DNA of 64,000 bases, from contig JAVSML010025180.1 in assembly GCA_038503035.1 (NCBI GenBank), positions 558,001 to 622,000 on the forward strand. Direction: 5' to 3'. The notes under the pieces are model-generated. The model made no database searches. It worked only from the letters and a program-made list of their open reading frames with translations, and was not told the origin of the DNA. This stretch comes from Crocodylus rhombifer. Taxonomy: Eukaryota; Chordata; Crocodylia; Crocodylidae. Shown here piece after piece: positions 18,101 to 28,433 of this stretch; the first letter of the stretch is position 1; each line of letters opens with the position of its first letter. The position numbers and the translations under genes are program-made.

Positions 18101-21100
18101 TGGTGGATGTGACCACTGGGGCTTATGGCAAATGCATTCAAGAATAAGCAAAAATTAAGTAAAGCCAGAGCAGATATATGTAACCCATAACTTCCGGAAC
18201 TGGTTTAAGGAAGTAATTCGCAATTCAGTTGTTTTTCAACTTGCTACAACCCCAGCAGTGCTGTTTACACAGCAATGGTACATGACAAGAACAAGTATAT
18301 AATTTCCCCTCTAGCCAAATGCATATACAAGTCTGTTTTTAAAGTATACATTAGTTTCCCCTGTAAGTGAAGAGACCAATAAGGACAAAACACCTTTTTT
18401 TTTTTTTTTTTAAGTGGGGCCTGTTTTTACAGCAGATACAAAAGCAGCAGACTATGCGATTCCCTGTTAAGATCAGGCTTCTTTCCCTTTTGGTTACTAC
18501 TGCTTCACACATTATGGAAGCCCTTACTGCAGGGGCAGGTAATTATTTTGGATGGAGGGCCGCTTCCCAAGTTGTGGCAAGCTGTCAAGGGCTGCGTGGG
18601 TAGCCCCACCCCTTGACAGGTGCCCCGCCCCCTTGTCACCATCTTGGGACCAACGTCCCAATGCCTTGGGACCAATGCCCCAGGGCCAGCACCAGTGGGG
18701 CACAGGCTGGCAGGGGTCTGTGGAGCCGGACACGGCTGCACCAGCGGGGGGGGGGGGGGGGGGGGAGCTGGCCCAGCTCCAGAGAGCCCCTGCCAGCCGG
18801 GACCCTGTACTCCTGCTGCCCTGCTCTGGACCCTGCTGGTACTGGACCTGCAACACAGGTATGGGGCCTGCTCCTGCACCTGCTCACTCCCAGTGCCCCC
18901 CAGCTCCGTGGTACATGCAGGGGGGCAGCCCACAGCACCAGCCCCCTGCTTGCCAGCAGGGAAGAAGCTGGTGCTGAGCATGGGGGAAAGACAGCCCCTT
19001 GCCTGCCCCGTGGCCTTGCTGCAGCTGCTCGCAGCCCATGTGGGGCTGTCCTGAGCAGGCACAGGCAGCCCCAGGCGGGCTGTGAGCAGCTGCAGCACGG
19101 GGTGCCGGCCACGGGGCGGGTGAGGGGCTGCTTCCCCCCCACCCCCAACACCAGCTTGTAACCCGCCCCTGCTGCCAGCCTGAGCCCCATGTCAGCTCTG
19201 GGCTCGCCTGTCAGGGCTGCGCTGCGGCGGCAGCAGCTGCAGCCCGCCCCCCACTTGCTGCACTGGGAGGTGTTTGCTGCTGCTGCCCTCCTGGAGCTCT
19301 CGTGCTGGACAGCAGCAGCAAATGCTGCCTGGCCTGGCGGGGACAGAATGGTCTGTGGGCCGTATTTTGCCTTACTGCTACTTCTAGTTCGTATTCCCTT
19401 GCCCAGTCCTCACTTCATCAACCAGTGAAAAGAAAAGAGAATGGAAGCTCGATACTGACTATTCCTCAAGCGGGGGGGGGGAGAGGGGGGGAAGAGAAGA
19501 AGGGAAGGAAAACAGCTGAATAGATAGCCAGAATGGTACTTTGTGTCTGAAGTCATACTGAGTGCAGTGAGCACTGCTGTAGTGACTACATTGACTACTT
19601 TTGTTCAGGAGTATCCATCCTCAACATACAGGATTCGACTGTCCATCTTCAACATCATCATCTCTATCTACTGTTTCAGAGTTATCTGCTAATGATACCA
19701 CTGTTCCAGTCAAATGCATGTCACATAGCATATCACCTGTAGCAAAAAGAAAAAAAAAGCTCCATCATCCTGAAACAATAGATAAGTTTGTAATAAGGAC
19801 CAGCAGATCACAGCAGGAGGTAACTGAAAAAATTGCTGTTTATGCAACAAACTCTCCTTTCCATATTGTTGAGAACACACATTTGATTGACATGGTTCAG
19901 TCATTACGACCAGGATATAGTCCACCCAACAGAACAGATATAACAGGCAAATTGCTGGATGAAGTGTATGAGAAAGAAATTGAACAGTGTGCAAAAAATC
20001 TAGAGGGGAAAATTGTTAATCTGAGTCTTGATGGGTGGAGCAGTGTCCACAATGATCCAGTAATATGTGCTTGTGTGACAATAGAAGAAGGGACTGTTTA
20101 CCTTTCAGAAAAAATTGATATATCAGGAAATGCACACACAGCAGATTACTTACAAGAAGTAGCAGTAAAAGCTATAACAAACTATGAAAAAAATTCAAAA
20201 GTCTAGTATGCTGCTTTGTTCCAGACAATGCTGTAATGTGTCAAAGATGAGGAGAAAGCTAGAAGAAAGTGAAGAAAGTCCCAAGCTCATAACATATGGC
20301 TGTAGAGCTCATTTGATGTACCTCTTAGCCAAAGACTTCAGTGCTCCATAAATAAAGGCTAGTGTTGAAATTGCAAAATATTTCCATTAACAACTACTAT
20401 GCAACAGCTGCTCTGAAGAAAACAGGAGGGACCGAACAAATTCTTCCACAATATCTGTGATGGAATGTTCTGAGCAATATGTTGAGAACTGCCCTAATCT
20501 GATGACAATTTGTAAGCAAAATCGTGACAAAATAGATGGAACTGTCATAGCCAGAGTTCTGTATTCCTCTTTAGCCCACTGTTGAGAACACTATCCTGAA
20601 GCCTGTTTCTGTAGCTTTGAACAAAGTGCAGGGAAATGGCTGTTTTATTGCTGATGCTGTTGCAATTTGGAAGAAACCGAGTGAGAACTTGAAAAAAGAC
20701 ATACTGTACACAGTGACAAAGTTAAATTACAGGCATTAAAAAAAACGAATAGATCAGGCACTATCTCTAGCTCATTTTCTTGTCAATATTCTCAATACTT
20801 AGTACCAGGGTCAATCTTTAACTGCTCAAGAAGAGGAGTTGGCTATAACATGGGCATCCAGCAATCATAATACCAACTATAATAAATTTCAGCACTAAGG
20901 GTGAGCCATTTAAGAAATATATATTTGCTGATGAGATTTTTAAAGAAAGTCACACCAGTAAACTGGTGGAAGTCACTTAAGCACCTGGATCCATCAGAGA
21001 CTATTGAAGTGATAATCCACAACAGAAAAAGCAGGAAAGGTTGTCTTTCTTTTCCAGACTATGAATAAACAGGCAGAGGGAGGTAAAGACTGAGTTTGCT

Positions 21101-24100
21101 GCATAACCTAGTATTTTTTCTCATGTTGACCTGGCTGAAATAATCTATTTAATTTTTGCTGAAAACACATTTCACATTTATAACTAAAACAGTTAAAATT
21201 CAAAAGTACATAAGCTTGTTTTGTTAAAACAGTTATACATGTTTGTTGCTGAAGAAAAATATCCAAAATACAAGCTTGTTGTTTCAGTTAAAAAAAACAA
21301 TTTAAATATCTGTTGTTTTTGGTGATGGTTTTTGTCGTCCTCCCAATACAGCATGGCAAAACAAACCCCCAAATATCCATCCCAAATCTAGTGAATTGGA
21401 GATAGTTCACCTCCCAATGACTTTACAAGTATCTGCTTGAATTAGCTTTGGTAAATAAAATCATAATTCAGTCTTCTGACGTAGATGCAAAATTAATCTG
21501 AAAAAAATATCAAAAATCACTGTTTTGAATGTATAGTGTATACCTTCTAAAAATGAAATCTACATCCATCTCTGAGTTGTGAATAATAAGTATTAAGGTC
21601 ATATCAAACAACAAGAATGCACTTTTTGTAGAAAACAATGATTAAATTGAGGCTTCCTGACTAGCAATTTAAATTGTGATTTAAATCAATCAGTTTTAAA
21701 TCAAATCCATTCTGATCAAAATCACTCTAAAATTCTTTTTTAAACCAACAAAAAACCCTGATACAGACAAACACACAGAGCAGATTTCTGCATCTAACTC
21801 CATATAATTTTTTTCCCTTTGTCAAACTAGGAAATGGAAGAATTTTTACCTCTTAATTTAAACCTTTACTTTAATTAGCATGAGTAGAAATAGTCTGTAT
21901 TGCTCTTGCACTATTGTTACCACTTTATAATCCAGGTTAAATACAGCCTAAGACTGGATATGACTAAAATCTTTATTTTTTAAACCAACGTTATCCTACT
22001 GAAGCTTGGTCAAGGATCTCAATCTCAATGTAAACTTTATCTGTTATGCATCTAAAATTGTGTGTCAAATGTTTTCAGTACTAAAGCATCTAAAATTGTG
22101 TCAAGTGTTTTCAATGCTAAAGCTCCTTACATAAGGTCAACGTAAAAAAAAATCATAAGAATAAGTGGGGGTTTTCACACATGCTCTAGGGTTGGGAGGG
22201 TTAAACAATATGGCTCCAAGCACCACTTTAATTAAAGCACCCTCAGTGTCTAGTATATTCAGCATCCTATGCTTCAAAATGGTGGCAGAGGAACTTTAAC
22301 TAAAGCTCATTTGATAAGCTTTAGTTAAAGCAACCCCACCACCATTTTGAAGCACAGGGATGCTGAATACATGAGATGTAGAGGCTGCTAAATAATGCTA
22401 ATTAGCTCCGAGACATAATTACAGCACATCAGAGCAGTGTTCCCACACAGCTACAGGCACCCACTGTGATAATGTTATTCTGGGCTACTGCCTTTTTCTC
22501 TTTAGGGTGCTCTAAAATCCTCCCAGCTCACAAGAACATTTTCAATACAGACAACTCTATGAGAAATGGCTGGGTTGGTGGGCACATCCCCTTCTGCAAT
22601 GCTGGAGAAAAACTGGACTCTGTCACCACTACAAGCATGAAGGGCTCCTAGAAGAAGTATGGGTAATCTGTATAGCCAAACAATGGCAGGCTGATTAAGG
22701 AATTATAGATTTGTCTATAATCTCTTAATGCTCTTGAAGATAACAGGTTATTTTATAATAACAGAATGGAGGAAGCAATGAAGGAATTTAAGGATCCAAT
22801 ACAAATCTCTCTTATTTGGTATGTTTTCTGTCAAACTTGACGAAGAATGTCTTGCATTCAAAAATTTGTCTAACTTTATTTCAACCATGCAGTTGGAATA
22901 AAAGATATCCATAAAATCTATCACCCCCCCTAAAAAAGATGTCACCCCCCCACTAAAAATCCTTGCTTCTCCAATACCTGGACCATCATGGCTACGCGAC
23001 TCTAGCACTACAGAAAATATGAATACTCAACACTTCAAAAACTACAATTAATATTAGGGGTGCACCAATAAAGATTTTCTTGGGCAATACCAACAGTCAA
23101 TAATTAACCAACCATATTGGCTGATGCCGATCAAATAACTCATATTTAGTAATAGTGCAAGGCATTTTAAACTACTGACATAAATAAACCTTATTTTGTT
23201 TTGCATTTAAACACGCACATACACACAAACACACATGCCTCCTGCTTGTCCCAGCCCTTGATAAGGAAGGCAGTGACTGCCTTTGTTCCCAAGCATGTTG
23301 CACTCTGCTTCGTGCTGTCCTGGGGTAGACCCTTGTGCAGACAGCAGTGCCAGGTGTTTTGAGCCCCAGAGCACGCCACTACTTCAGCGCCAGCAGGCCC
23401 TGCTCAGCCAAGCTCCTGGGGCCACCAAGGAGAAGCTGCTTTTGCAAAGGCACTTGGTGCCCAGTGAAGCAGAATGTCCCTGGAGTGGTACATTACTCTG
23501 CCTGAGCACAGCCCAACATCTCCATGGCAGCCTTGGTACTCAGGCTCCTGCTGCATGTGCAGCACTGCCATGGCAGCAGCAGCAGAAGCCAGTAACAGGC
23601 CCTTTGTTGCTGAGTTTGGTGCCCTGTGATTGCTCCCAGGCACCCTCTCCCCTTCTCACTGCTTGCCAGGGCCTGTAGCCTGCTGTGGGCTTGGGTCAGC
23701 GGCAGGGCATGGGGACCAGACTACACTCACCAGTGTGCTGTGGGCATGCGGCCGTAATTATAGGCTACAACAACCAAAAAAAAGATGATAGCCAGCAATG
23801 TCATTTCTCCTTTTATTGGTGCTGATCTGATAGCCAACCAGTATATTGGTGCACCCCTAATTAATCTTAAAAAAAAGTCAACTTCCACATTATGGGATAA
23901 TGAGGTAACATTATTTTTAAATGTGCTTCACATATGGAAAACTTTAACAGCAACTTGGGTGCATGTATGTGCATTTAATACTTTGAAGGGTTTGGGATTG
24001 ATAGGCCTTGAAAAAGAAGCATATACGCCACTGGTCTCCAACCCTTTTAGGTCAGAGATTACTTCTGGAACTTAAAAGGTACGAAAGATCCCCCCCGCCC

Positions 24101-26073
24101 AGCAGATAAGTCTGTGGGGAGGGGAAAGGGCCGTGGGGGAGGGCAGATCAAGACCCACCCTACTCCACTCCCTCCCTCACCACTAGGGCCTTGATTGCCA
24201 CCTCCCCCCACCCAACGGCAGTGAGGGAGGGGCAAGCCCTGCATAGCCAGAGCGGGGCCAGAGACAGAGCTGCGAATAGCTTGTCCAGTGGGCGGGGGGG
24301 GGGGGAATGCAGCCTGGGAGGGCAGCTGTGCTCCCGGATCTCCACGCAAGGCTCTTCCTGGCTGGGCTACTCTCAGACTGGGCAGCTGCGGCAGTGGCTC
24401 TGGGAGTAGGACCACAGGGGTTGGGGGCGTCCCCAGCCCAGGATTGACTTGAAGAGCCTCCGGGATCCACTGGTTGATGACATCTGATATAGACTATGTA
24501 TCCTTAGCACTAATCTTTCACTATAGTGTGGCCACTACTAGTACAAATGCTGCCAAGTTTATCTAGCAACACTCATTGGTTTACATTTTTTTTTTTTTGT
24601 TTGTGACCAAAGTCTGGTGGCATTTCAGGAAAGCACATAAACACCAAGACCTTCCCTATGCCTGAAGAAGGGCGTTTGTCCCCGAAAACTTGCAAAGAAC
24701 AATTTTCTAACTATTTAGTTGGTCTAAAAGATATCACATCTAACCAAAGAATCTTGTCTGCCTAAGTCCTTAGACCAACACAACTACAACCAATAACAGC
24801 TGAAGGAGGGGAGGACACGTAGCATGAGGGGGGTGCCCACGTGGTCTGGACAGCACATGGCCAAAGAGCCCATGGCCCCTGACCACTCAGAAGTTAGACA
24901 GCCCTGTTTAGGCCATCATTGCAAAACTGTTTTCAGCAAGTGCAGAAGCTGTATGGTCCAGCTTCTTGGGAAGGGAAAAGTACTCCAGAGCTATAAAGGG
25001 GCAGAGGGACTGTACAATGGTGTGCAATGACAGTTCCCAACCTTTGTGGACAGGAGCCTGCATCCCTGCCCAGACAAAGTGCCTGCCACAGCTTTTGTGA
25101 ATGGAGCAGCACCACATTTCAAGAGCTGATATATGGATGCCAGCCAGCACTCACATCTTTCCCCAGGGGCTGGTCAGTGGGGGTGGGGGCAGTACCATAC
25201 CTAGACCCAGCCCTGGGCAAGCTTTTAGTATCGGGCCCCCCTTTTTGCCACAGATAATGATAATCATAAGCCGACAATGGGAAAAAGCTACCATTTTTGG
25301 GCCCTGGGCAGCAGCCTGGTTCACTCCTGCCCGTGTCTGGGTGGGGGATGGTTCAGGAAGGGACAACCCTGGACCTGCTTATCTTCTCTGCTTGTCTCCT
25401 CACACCTCACAGGACCAGTCAAAGGATCTGGCCCCCCAGGGTGCCCCATGGCCCTGGCTGAGAACCCCTAGTGGAGAAAGGCTTTGTATCCCCAGTAAAC
25501 TGAATGCAAAGGACACCCCTGCTGATCCAAGAGTGACTGTAACGACTCCACAGCCAAATGCCATCTATCAGGGGAGGCACTGCCCCTGCTCTCCAGTCAC
25601 CTGGACAGGGTGGAAGGGAGCCAAGCCCTGCAGACAGCGCAGAAGGCTCTGGTACCACAGAGCGGCCAGGGAAACACCAGCGAGCCGGGCTCTGGGTTGC
25701 TGGCACCAGCTAAGAAGCCGACTGGACTCAACGCGGCCTGGCTGCGTCCGCAGCACCGCCCCCCGCAGCTCTAGGGATGTCCCCGCCGCGGGGGAAAGGG
25801 TGCGCGGGGCGGGGCGAAACGCGGCCGCCGGGGAAACCGCCCACCCACCCTCCGCGGCCTTTTCCGGAGAGCGGCCGAGGCCCGGCGGCGCTCACCCATG
25901 ACCTGCACGCGGCAGATGGCGCAGGTGTCGCACTCCACGTCCCAGCTCCACATGGCCACCGCGTTCCACTTCTTGAGCGAGAACATCCTGTCGGCGCCGC
26001 CCGCCCGCGAGCCCGCCGAGCCCGCCTGCGCCTGCGGCCCGCCCGCCTCGTCCGCGTCCTCAGCGTCGGCCAT
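15080..26073 (-). CDS. RNF7: RNF7 (RBX2/SAG), RING-box protein 2, complete coding span in three exons
   Basis: RNF7 is the catalytic RING-H2 subunit of cullin-RING E3 ligases, mainly with cullin-5. It recruits the charged E2 enzyme for ubiquitin or NEDD8 transfer, and also has a redox-protective role. Exons: 26073-25896, 16816-16769 and 15198-15080, joined in phases 1 and 1, giving 114 residues (the human protein is 113). Residues 1-29 are a variable acidic/Gly-Ala N-terminus. From residue 30 the protein is nearly invariant: MFSLKKWNAVAMWSWDVE inserts into the cullin, followed by the zinc ligands in ECDTCAICR, ACLRCQAE, EDCVVVWGECNHSFHNCC and RCPLCQQDW, and the end is VVQRIGK. All ligands are present and no frame damage is seen. 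Intron 1 is 9.1 kb and packed with transposons; intron 2 is 1.6 kb. Expression is probably housekeeping, from a CpG island. Confidence 0.97.
15199..16768 (-). other. RNF7 intron 2
   Basis: AT-rich 1.57-kb intron. No transposon ends or other exons were recognised. Confidence 0.85.
16769..16816 (-). CDS. RNF7: RNF7 coding exon 2
   Basis: A 48-base exon between acceptor ...CTTTTAG and donor GTATGT. Joined to exon 1 it reads DACLRCQAENKQEDCV, the loop between the first and second zinc sites of the RING-H2 domain. Too short to be found by frame length, but every residue fits RNF7. Confidence 0.97.
16817..17133 (-). other. RNF7 intron 1, left end with AT-rich simple repeat
   Basis: Intron sequence with a TATA/ACTATA-type simple repeat (about 16998-17048) and a short C-run just before a CR1 insertion. 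Confidence 0.6.
17134..18085 (+). mobile_element. CR1 LINE, 5'-truncated, decayed; antisense within RNF7 intron 1
   Basis: The reading begins at the reverse-transcriptase motif region (VLGPALFKVFISNLDEGV, then FADETK at the position of the catalytic FADD). It continues through the RT C-terminus and the 3' tail ending with the GATGATCTGCTCAGGTCCC-type sequence. Several stops and frameshifts split it into 17114-17296, 17312-17533 and 17821-18063. The second aspartate of the FADD motif reads Glu. It is closely related to the copies at 33.7 and 44.0 kb but older. Confidence 0.9.
18086..18528 (-). other. RNF7 intron 1, no feature apart from a T-run
   Basis: Unremarkable intron sequence with an oligo-T tract at about 18392-18411. 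Confidence 0.6.
18529..19373. mobile_element. GC-rich hAT-like repeat with a 20-base G run
   Basis: The left end CAGGGGCAGGTAATTATTTT and the near-right motif TGTGGGCCGTATTTTGCC resemble the sub-terminal sequences of the elements at 10219 and 27440. The expected terminal CCCCTG on the right is missing, so the copy is incomplete. The interior is very GC-rich, has a run of 20 G at 18746-18765, and gives rise to overlapping spurious frames on both strands. Confidence 0.5.
19601..21060 (+). pseudogene. Decayed hAT transposase gene (DUF659/RNase H-like type)
   Basis: An open stretch of 201 codons (19601-20203) is followed, in the same and shifted frames, by further recognisable pieces to about 21060. 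The first part is Ser/Thr-rich, then basic, then has PFHIVENTHLIDMVQSLRPG and LSLDGWSSVHNDPVICACV, typical of hAT transposases; DGW carries the first catalytic aspartate. Downstream are pieces matching the next blocks (YGCRAHLMYLLAKDFSAP and, further on, KPVSVALNKVQ...IADAVAIWKK). At least three stops or frameshifts break the gene, the first being TAG at 20204. The N-terminal BED zinc finger is not seen. It lies in RNF7 intron 1 in antisense orientation. I infer a dead autonomous element, not a domesticated gene. Confidence 0.8.
21061..22170 (-). other. RNF7 intron 1, non-coding
   Basis: AT-rich. A short local duplication is present: GCATCTAAAATTGTGT-like sequence occurs at about 22049 and again at about 22087. 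Otherwise nothing is recognised. Confidence 0.5.
22171..22453. repeat. Fold-back element with long hairpin
   Basis: The inner arms 22256-22307 and about 22316-22369 pair well. Shared blocks are TATTCAGCATCC, GCTTCAAAATGGTGG and TTTAACTAAAGCT, read on the left strand and on the complement of the right. Weaker inverted similarity continues outward (for example CACACATGC on the left against the complement of the right-hand CCCACACAGC). It is a palindromic MITE-like element with no coding capacity. Confidence 0.65.
22454..23054 (-). other. RNF7 intron 1, non-coding
   Basis: No exon or transposon recognised. Two C-runs lie near 22924 and 22947. Confidence 0.5.
23055..23859. mobile_element. hAT-type non-autonomous element, 805 bp
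   Basis: The inverted ends TAGGGGTGCACCAATA and, as complement of the right end, TAGGGGTGCACCAATA are essentially perfect. The flanking 8-mers are ATTAATAT (23047-23054) and ATTAATCT (23860-23867), 7 of 8 identical, diagnostic of hAT insertion. The interior is GC-rich with no transposase. It belongs to the same family as 9189-10165. Confidence 0.9.
24029..24486. mobile_element. hAT-type non-autonomous element, 458 bp
   Basis: The left end CACTGGTCTCCAACC and the complement of the right end, CAGATGTCATCAACC, are an imperfect inverted pair of the CAGTGGT...CCAACC type. The flanks ATATACGC and ATATAGAC agree at 6 of 8. The GC-rich interior has a 12-base G run at 24294-24305. Confidence 0.75.
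24640..24790 (+). repeat. Interspersed retroelement tail (family uncertain)
   Basis: Contains the recurring reptile-genome motif set CCTGAAGAAGGGCGTTTGT, CCGAAAACTTGCAAA, TTAGTTGGTCTAAAAGATAT and CTTAGACCAACACAACTACA. I recognise this as a widespread 3' tail, possibly of Penelope-like or related retroelements, but cannot name the family from memory with confidence. Confidence 0.4.
24791..25759 (-). other. RNF7 intron 1, GC-rich repeats near the promoter
   Basis: GC-rich with many chance frames. A possible old hAT element spans about 25025-25473 (left CAATGACAGTTCCCAACC, complement of right CACTAGGGGTTCTCAGCC, 12 of 18), but the flanks do not match. No exon was recognised. Confidence 0.4.
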
Positions 26074-26410
26074 GGCGGGGGCGGGCACGCCGCGGCAGGG
26101 GAGGTGCCAGGGAGGCCCGGCGCGGCGCGGCGGCAGCGCCCCCCAGCGCCCCGGCCTCGTTGTCACGGGCCGGCGCGACCCGGAGCCACGGCCTTTCTTG
26201 CTGCGGGGCGAGCAGCGACGGGCGCGGGGAGCGGCTCTAGCACCTGCCTGTGGACCGTAGGCACGGCCGGGCCCAGGGGACGCGCTCCCCCTCGCCCCTC
26301 GGGAGGGCCCCGGAACATGAGGCGGCGGCAGAGGCCGGCCTTAGTGCGGCCTGGCCGCGGGCAGGGCCGCCCCGGGGCTGGAGCGCGGGAGCGCCTCAGC
26401 ATTGCCGACT
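25760..26410 (-). promoter_or_regulatory. CpG island spanning RNF7 promoter and exon 1
   Basis: Dense CG dinucleotides and very high GC from about 25760 to 26410, dropping sharply to AT-rich DNA after 26411. The island covers RNF7 exon 1 and about 340 bases upstream. No TATA box is evident, consistent with a housekeeping promoter. Long frames on both strands here are a by-product of GC richness. Confidence 0.85.
25896..26073 (-). CDS. RNF7: RNF7 coding exon 1
   Basis: The ATG is at 26073-26071 in a GC-rich, good-context setting. The exon encodes 59 residues plus one base and ends CAGGTCATGG|GTGAGC. It contains the acidic/Gly-Ala leader, the cullin-binding segment and the first zinc ligands (CDTCAICR). 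It is embedded in a CpG island. Confidence 0.97.
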
Positions 26411-26480
26411 CGCACGGGTTTTAACCTTGTTCTTAAACACCACGCTTTGGGAACATGAAAAACTTAGGTTTTGCTTTTCC

Positions 26481-26483
26481 ATA

Positions 26484-26537
<54 letters not shown>

Positions 26538-26560
26538 CTAATATATATATATTACTAATG
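26481..26560. repeat. Compound microsatellite (TG)n(TA)n(GA)n then (TA)n
   Basis: Consecutive TG, TA and GA dinucleotide runs, then a further TA run. Likely polymorphic. Located just upstream of the RNF7 CpG island. Confidence 0.95.
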
Positions 26561-26660
26561 TGTGTGTATGTATATAGAAAAGAAAGCTAAGTTTTTCTGT
26601 ATAGCTAAGTGTATCTATCTATATATTTACTAATACTAATACACACATACAGGCCTTGGG

Positions 26661-26761
26661 GGCTCTATTCCAGGCCTTGGAGCTCGGACAATAAAGAAGT
26701 TTTTCTTTATGTCCAGCCTAAAACAGTTTTGGAGGAGTTTGTGAAGGCTTCTGTTACATAT
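26661..26761 (-). mobile_element. CR1 3' fragment, minus orientation
   Basis: Its reverse complement reads the CR1 C-terminal signature (LDIKKNFFIVRAP in translation). The plus-strand fragment 26976-27228 carries the same segment, so the two face each other as inverted copies. A 24-bp direct repeat (26574-26597 and 26765-26788) brackets this fragment. Confidence 0.75.
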
Positions 26762-26975
26762 ATAATAGAAAAGAAAGCTAAGTTTTTCATGTCTCAAAGC
26801 ATAGACTTTAAGAACAGGGCCAAAAAGGAGAGTTGGCAGTATGGGCACTGCACCTCTCCCCATTGGTCTAGGTAGATAGAAGCTTTCTGGAGCTGGAGCT
26901 CATGTCACCAACTGTGTAAAGCCACAGCTTGAAGCCTGCGAGAGGGGTCAACTTGAGCCTCCCAAGGGATGACAA

Positions 26976-27228
26976 GGTCCAGCAGTCACAAACTCCTCCA
27001 CGACTGTTTTAGGCTGGACATAAGGAAAAACTTCTTAACTGTCCGAGGCCCCAAGGCCTGGAATAGACTACCCCCAGAGGTGGTGCAAGCACCTACTCTG
27101 GACACCTTTAAAACACACTTGGATGCTTATCTTACTGGCATCCTAGCTGACTTCTTGCCCCTTGGGCAGGGGGCTGGACCCAATGATCTTACAAGGTCCC
27201 TTCTAGCCCTAATGTCTGTGAAATCTGT
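26976..27228 (+). mobile_element. CR1 3' end fragment
   Basis: Translates to CFRLDIRKNFLTVRGPKAWNRL..., the terminal part of CR1 ORF2, followed by the tail CTTGGGCAGGGGGCTGGAC and AGGTCCCTTCTAGCCCTAAT. It is a different subfamily from the copies at 33.7 and 44.0 kb. Confidence 0.85.
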
Positions 27229-27439
27229 GAACTGGGAACCAGAGAACATGGGTTGGAAGCAACCTTCCCAGTCCCCCCCGCTTGCTCAAAGCAGCAGCTT
27301 CAGCTGTCTCAGCCCAGCAAAAATTTCTCTTCCCCAGGTCTTAAAAACCTCCAAGGATGGAGATTCTGCAGCCTCTCTGGGTAGCCCCGTTCCAGTGCTT
27401 CACTGCCCTCCTAGTGAGAGTTTGTCCTAATACCTAGTC

Positions 27440-28009
27440 CAGGGGGTGACAAATCATTTGGGCTGGAGGACCACTTAGGGAGTTTTGGTGAGCTGTTGCA
27501 AGCTGGTCAGCACCCTGCTCCCAGCCCCATGGTCTGCAGCAGCTCACCAAAACTCCTTAGGTGCAGGTCATTGCTTTGCAATCCCAGCCCTGGCCCTGGT
27601 CCCTGCCTGCCTGCCCAGCTCCTGGACAGCACTTCCCGCCTACCTGCAGCCCCGTCTCATCTACCCAGCTGAGCACACACTGCCTGTGCGGGTCCTAGGC
27701 TCCATGGAGACACCCATCTGCCCAGTCTATCTTGTACCCTGATGGTGGGTGCAAGGCAGATGGGCCAGGGTGCCTGGGCAGTGGGGCTGGGTTTGGTGAT
27801 GGCAGTGGCTGAAGGGAGCTGCAAAGCGAGTCTGGCTACCATGTTGCCCCTGTCCCGCTGCACACCAGGGAAAAGTGTGATCAGTAACGTGCTGTGGCTT
27901 GAGCTGCCCCTGGTCCCTGGGCCAGGCGGAGCCAAGGAACCCGCTGCGAACCAGATAAAATTCCTTGGTGGGCTGGATCCAGCCTATGGCTGTATTTTGC
28001 CCACCCTTA
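27440..28009. mobile_element. hAT-like non-autonomous element nested in CR1
   Basis: The left end CAGGGGGTGACAAATCATTT with GGGCTGGAGGACC, and the complement of the right end TAAGGGTGGGCAAAATACAG with GGCTGGATCC, form an imperfect inverted pair of the CAGGGGTGGGCAAA type. The insertion splits CR1 between CCTAATACCTAGT and ATTTAACCTGAAC. The 8-bp flanks agree at only 4 of 8. Confidence 0.6.
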
Positions 28010-28167
28010 ATTTAACCTGAACTTCCCTTCCTGCAGCTTTAGACCATTGCCCCTAGTTCTGTTATCTGCCACCACTGAGACTAGTCTAGCCCCATCCTCT
28101 TTGGAATGACCCTTCAGGTAGTTGAAGGCTGTCATTAAATCCCCCCTCAGTCTTTTCTTCTCCAGAG

Positions 28168-28433
28168 TGGGCACATCTACATGTGTAATTAATATGACTC
28201 AATAAACTCTAGTGCAATATGAGCTAGAGTAAACTGATCCCAATATCACCATCTACACATATAGTTAAGTGCAATAATTTTCTCTGCAGCCAGATAGTAC
28301 TTGTGTCAGACAGGACTATCCAATGGCACTGTAAATTAGTGGACACAAGCCCAATTACTGCACATGTGTAGATGGGTGATGCTTTACTGCACAGGAAATT
28401 AGTCTACTTGTGTAGATGTGTAGATGCACCCAC
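28168..28433. mobile_element. Harbinger-like MITE (family 2) nested in CR1
   Basis: The ends GGGCACATCTACA and, as complement of the right end, GGGTGCATCTACA are inverted. It splits CR1 between CTCCAG and AAGTAAGCCC, with 3-bp flanks AGT and ACT, one mismatch. Related copies lie at 50649-50876 and 63790-63918. Confidence 0.6.

Noticed and set aside
18505..19190. Overlapping frames of 110-197 codons on both strands around the G run
   Set aside because: Product of GC-rich repeat sequence. The translations are compositionally biased, with poly-Gly or poly-Pro runs from the G tract.
19601..20203. The 201-codon frame as a functional domesticated gene
   Set aside because: The remaining transposase blocks follow directly with stops and frameshifts, no start context or splice evidence is visible, and the BED finger is missing. 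Kept as a pseudogene.
25025..25473. Additional hAT element in RNF7 intron 1
   Set aside because: The inverted ends match only 12 of 18 and the 8-bp flanks do not match.
25777..26424. 215-codon plus-strand frame opposite RNF7 exon 1
   Set aside because: Antisense shadow of the CpG island and RNF7 exon 1. Arg/Ala/Gly/Pro-rich, no recognisable domain.
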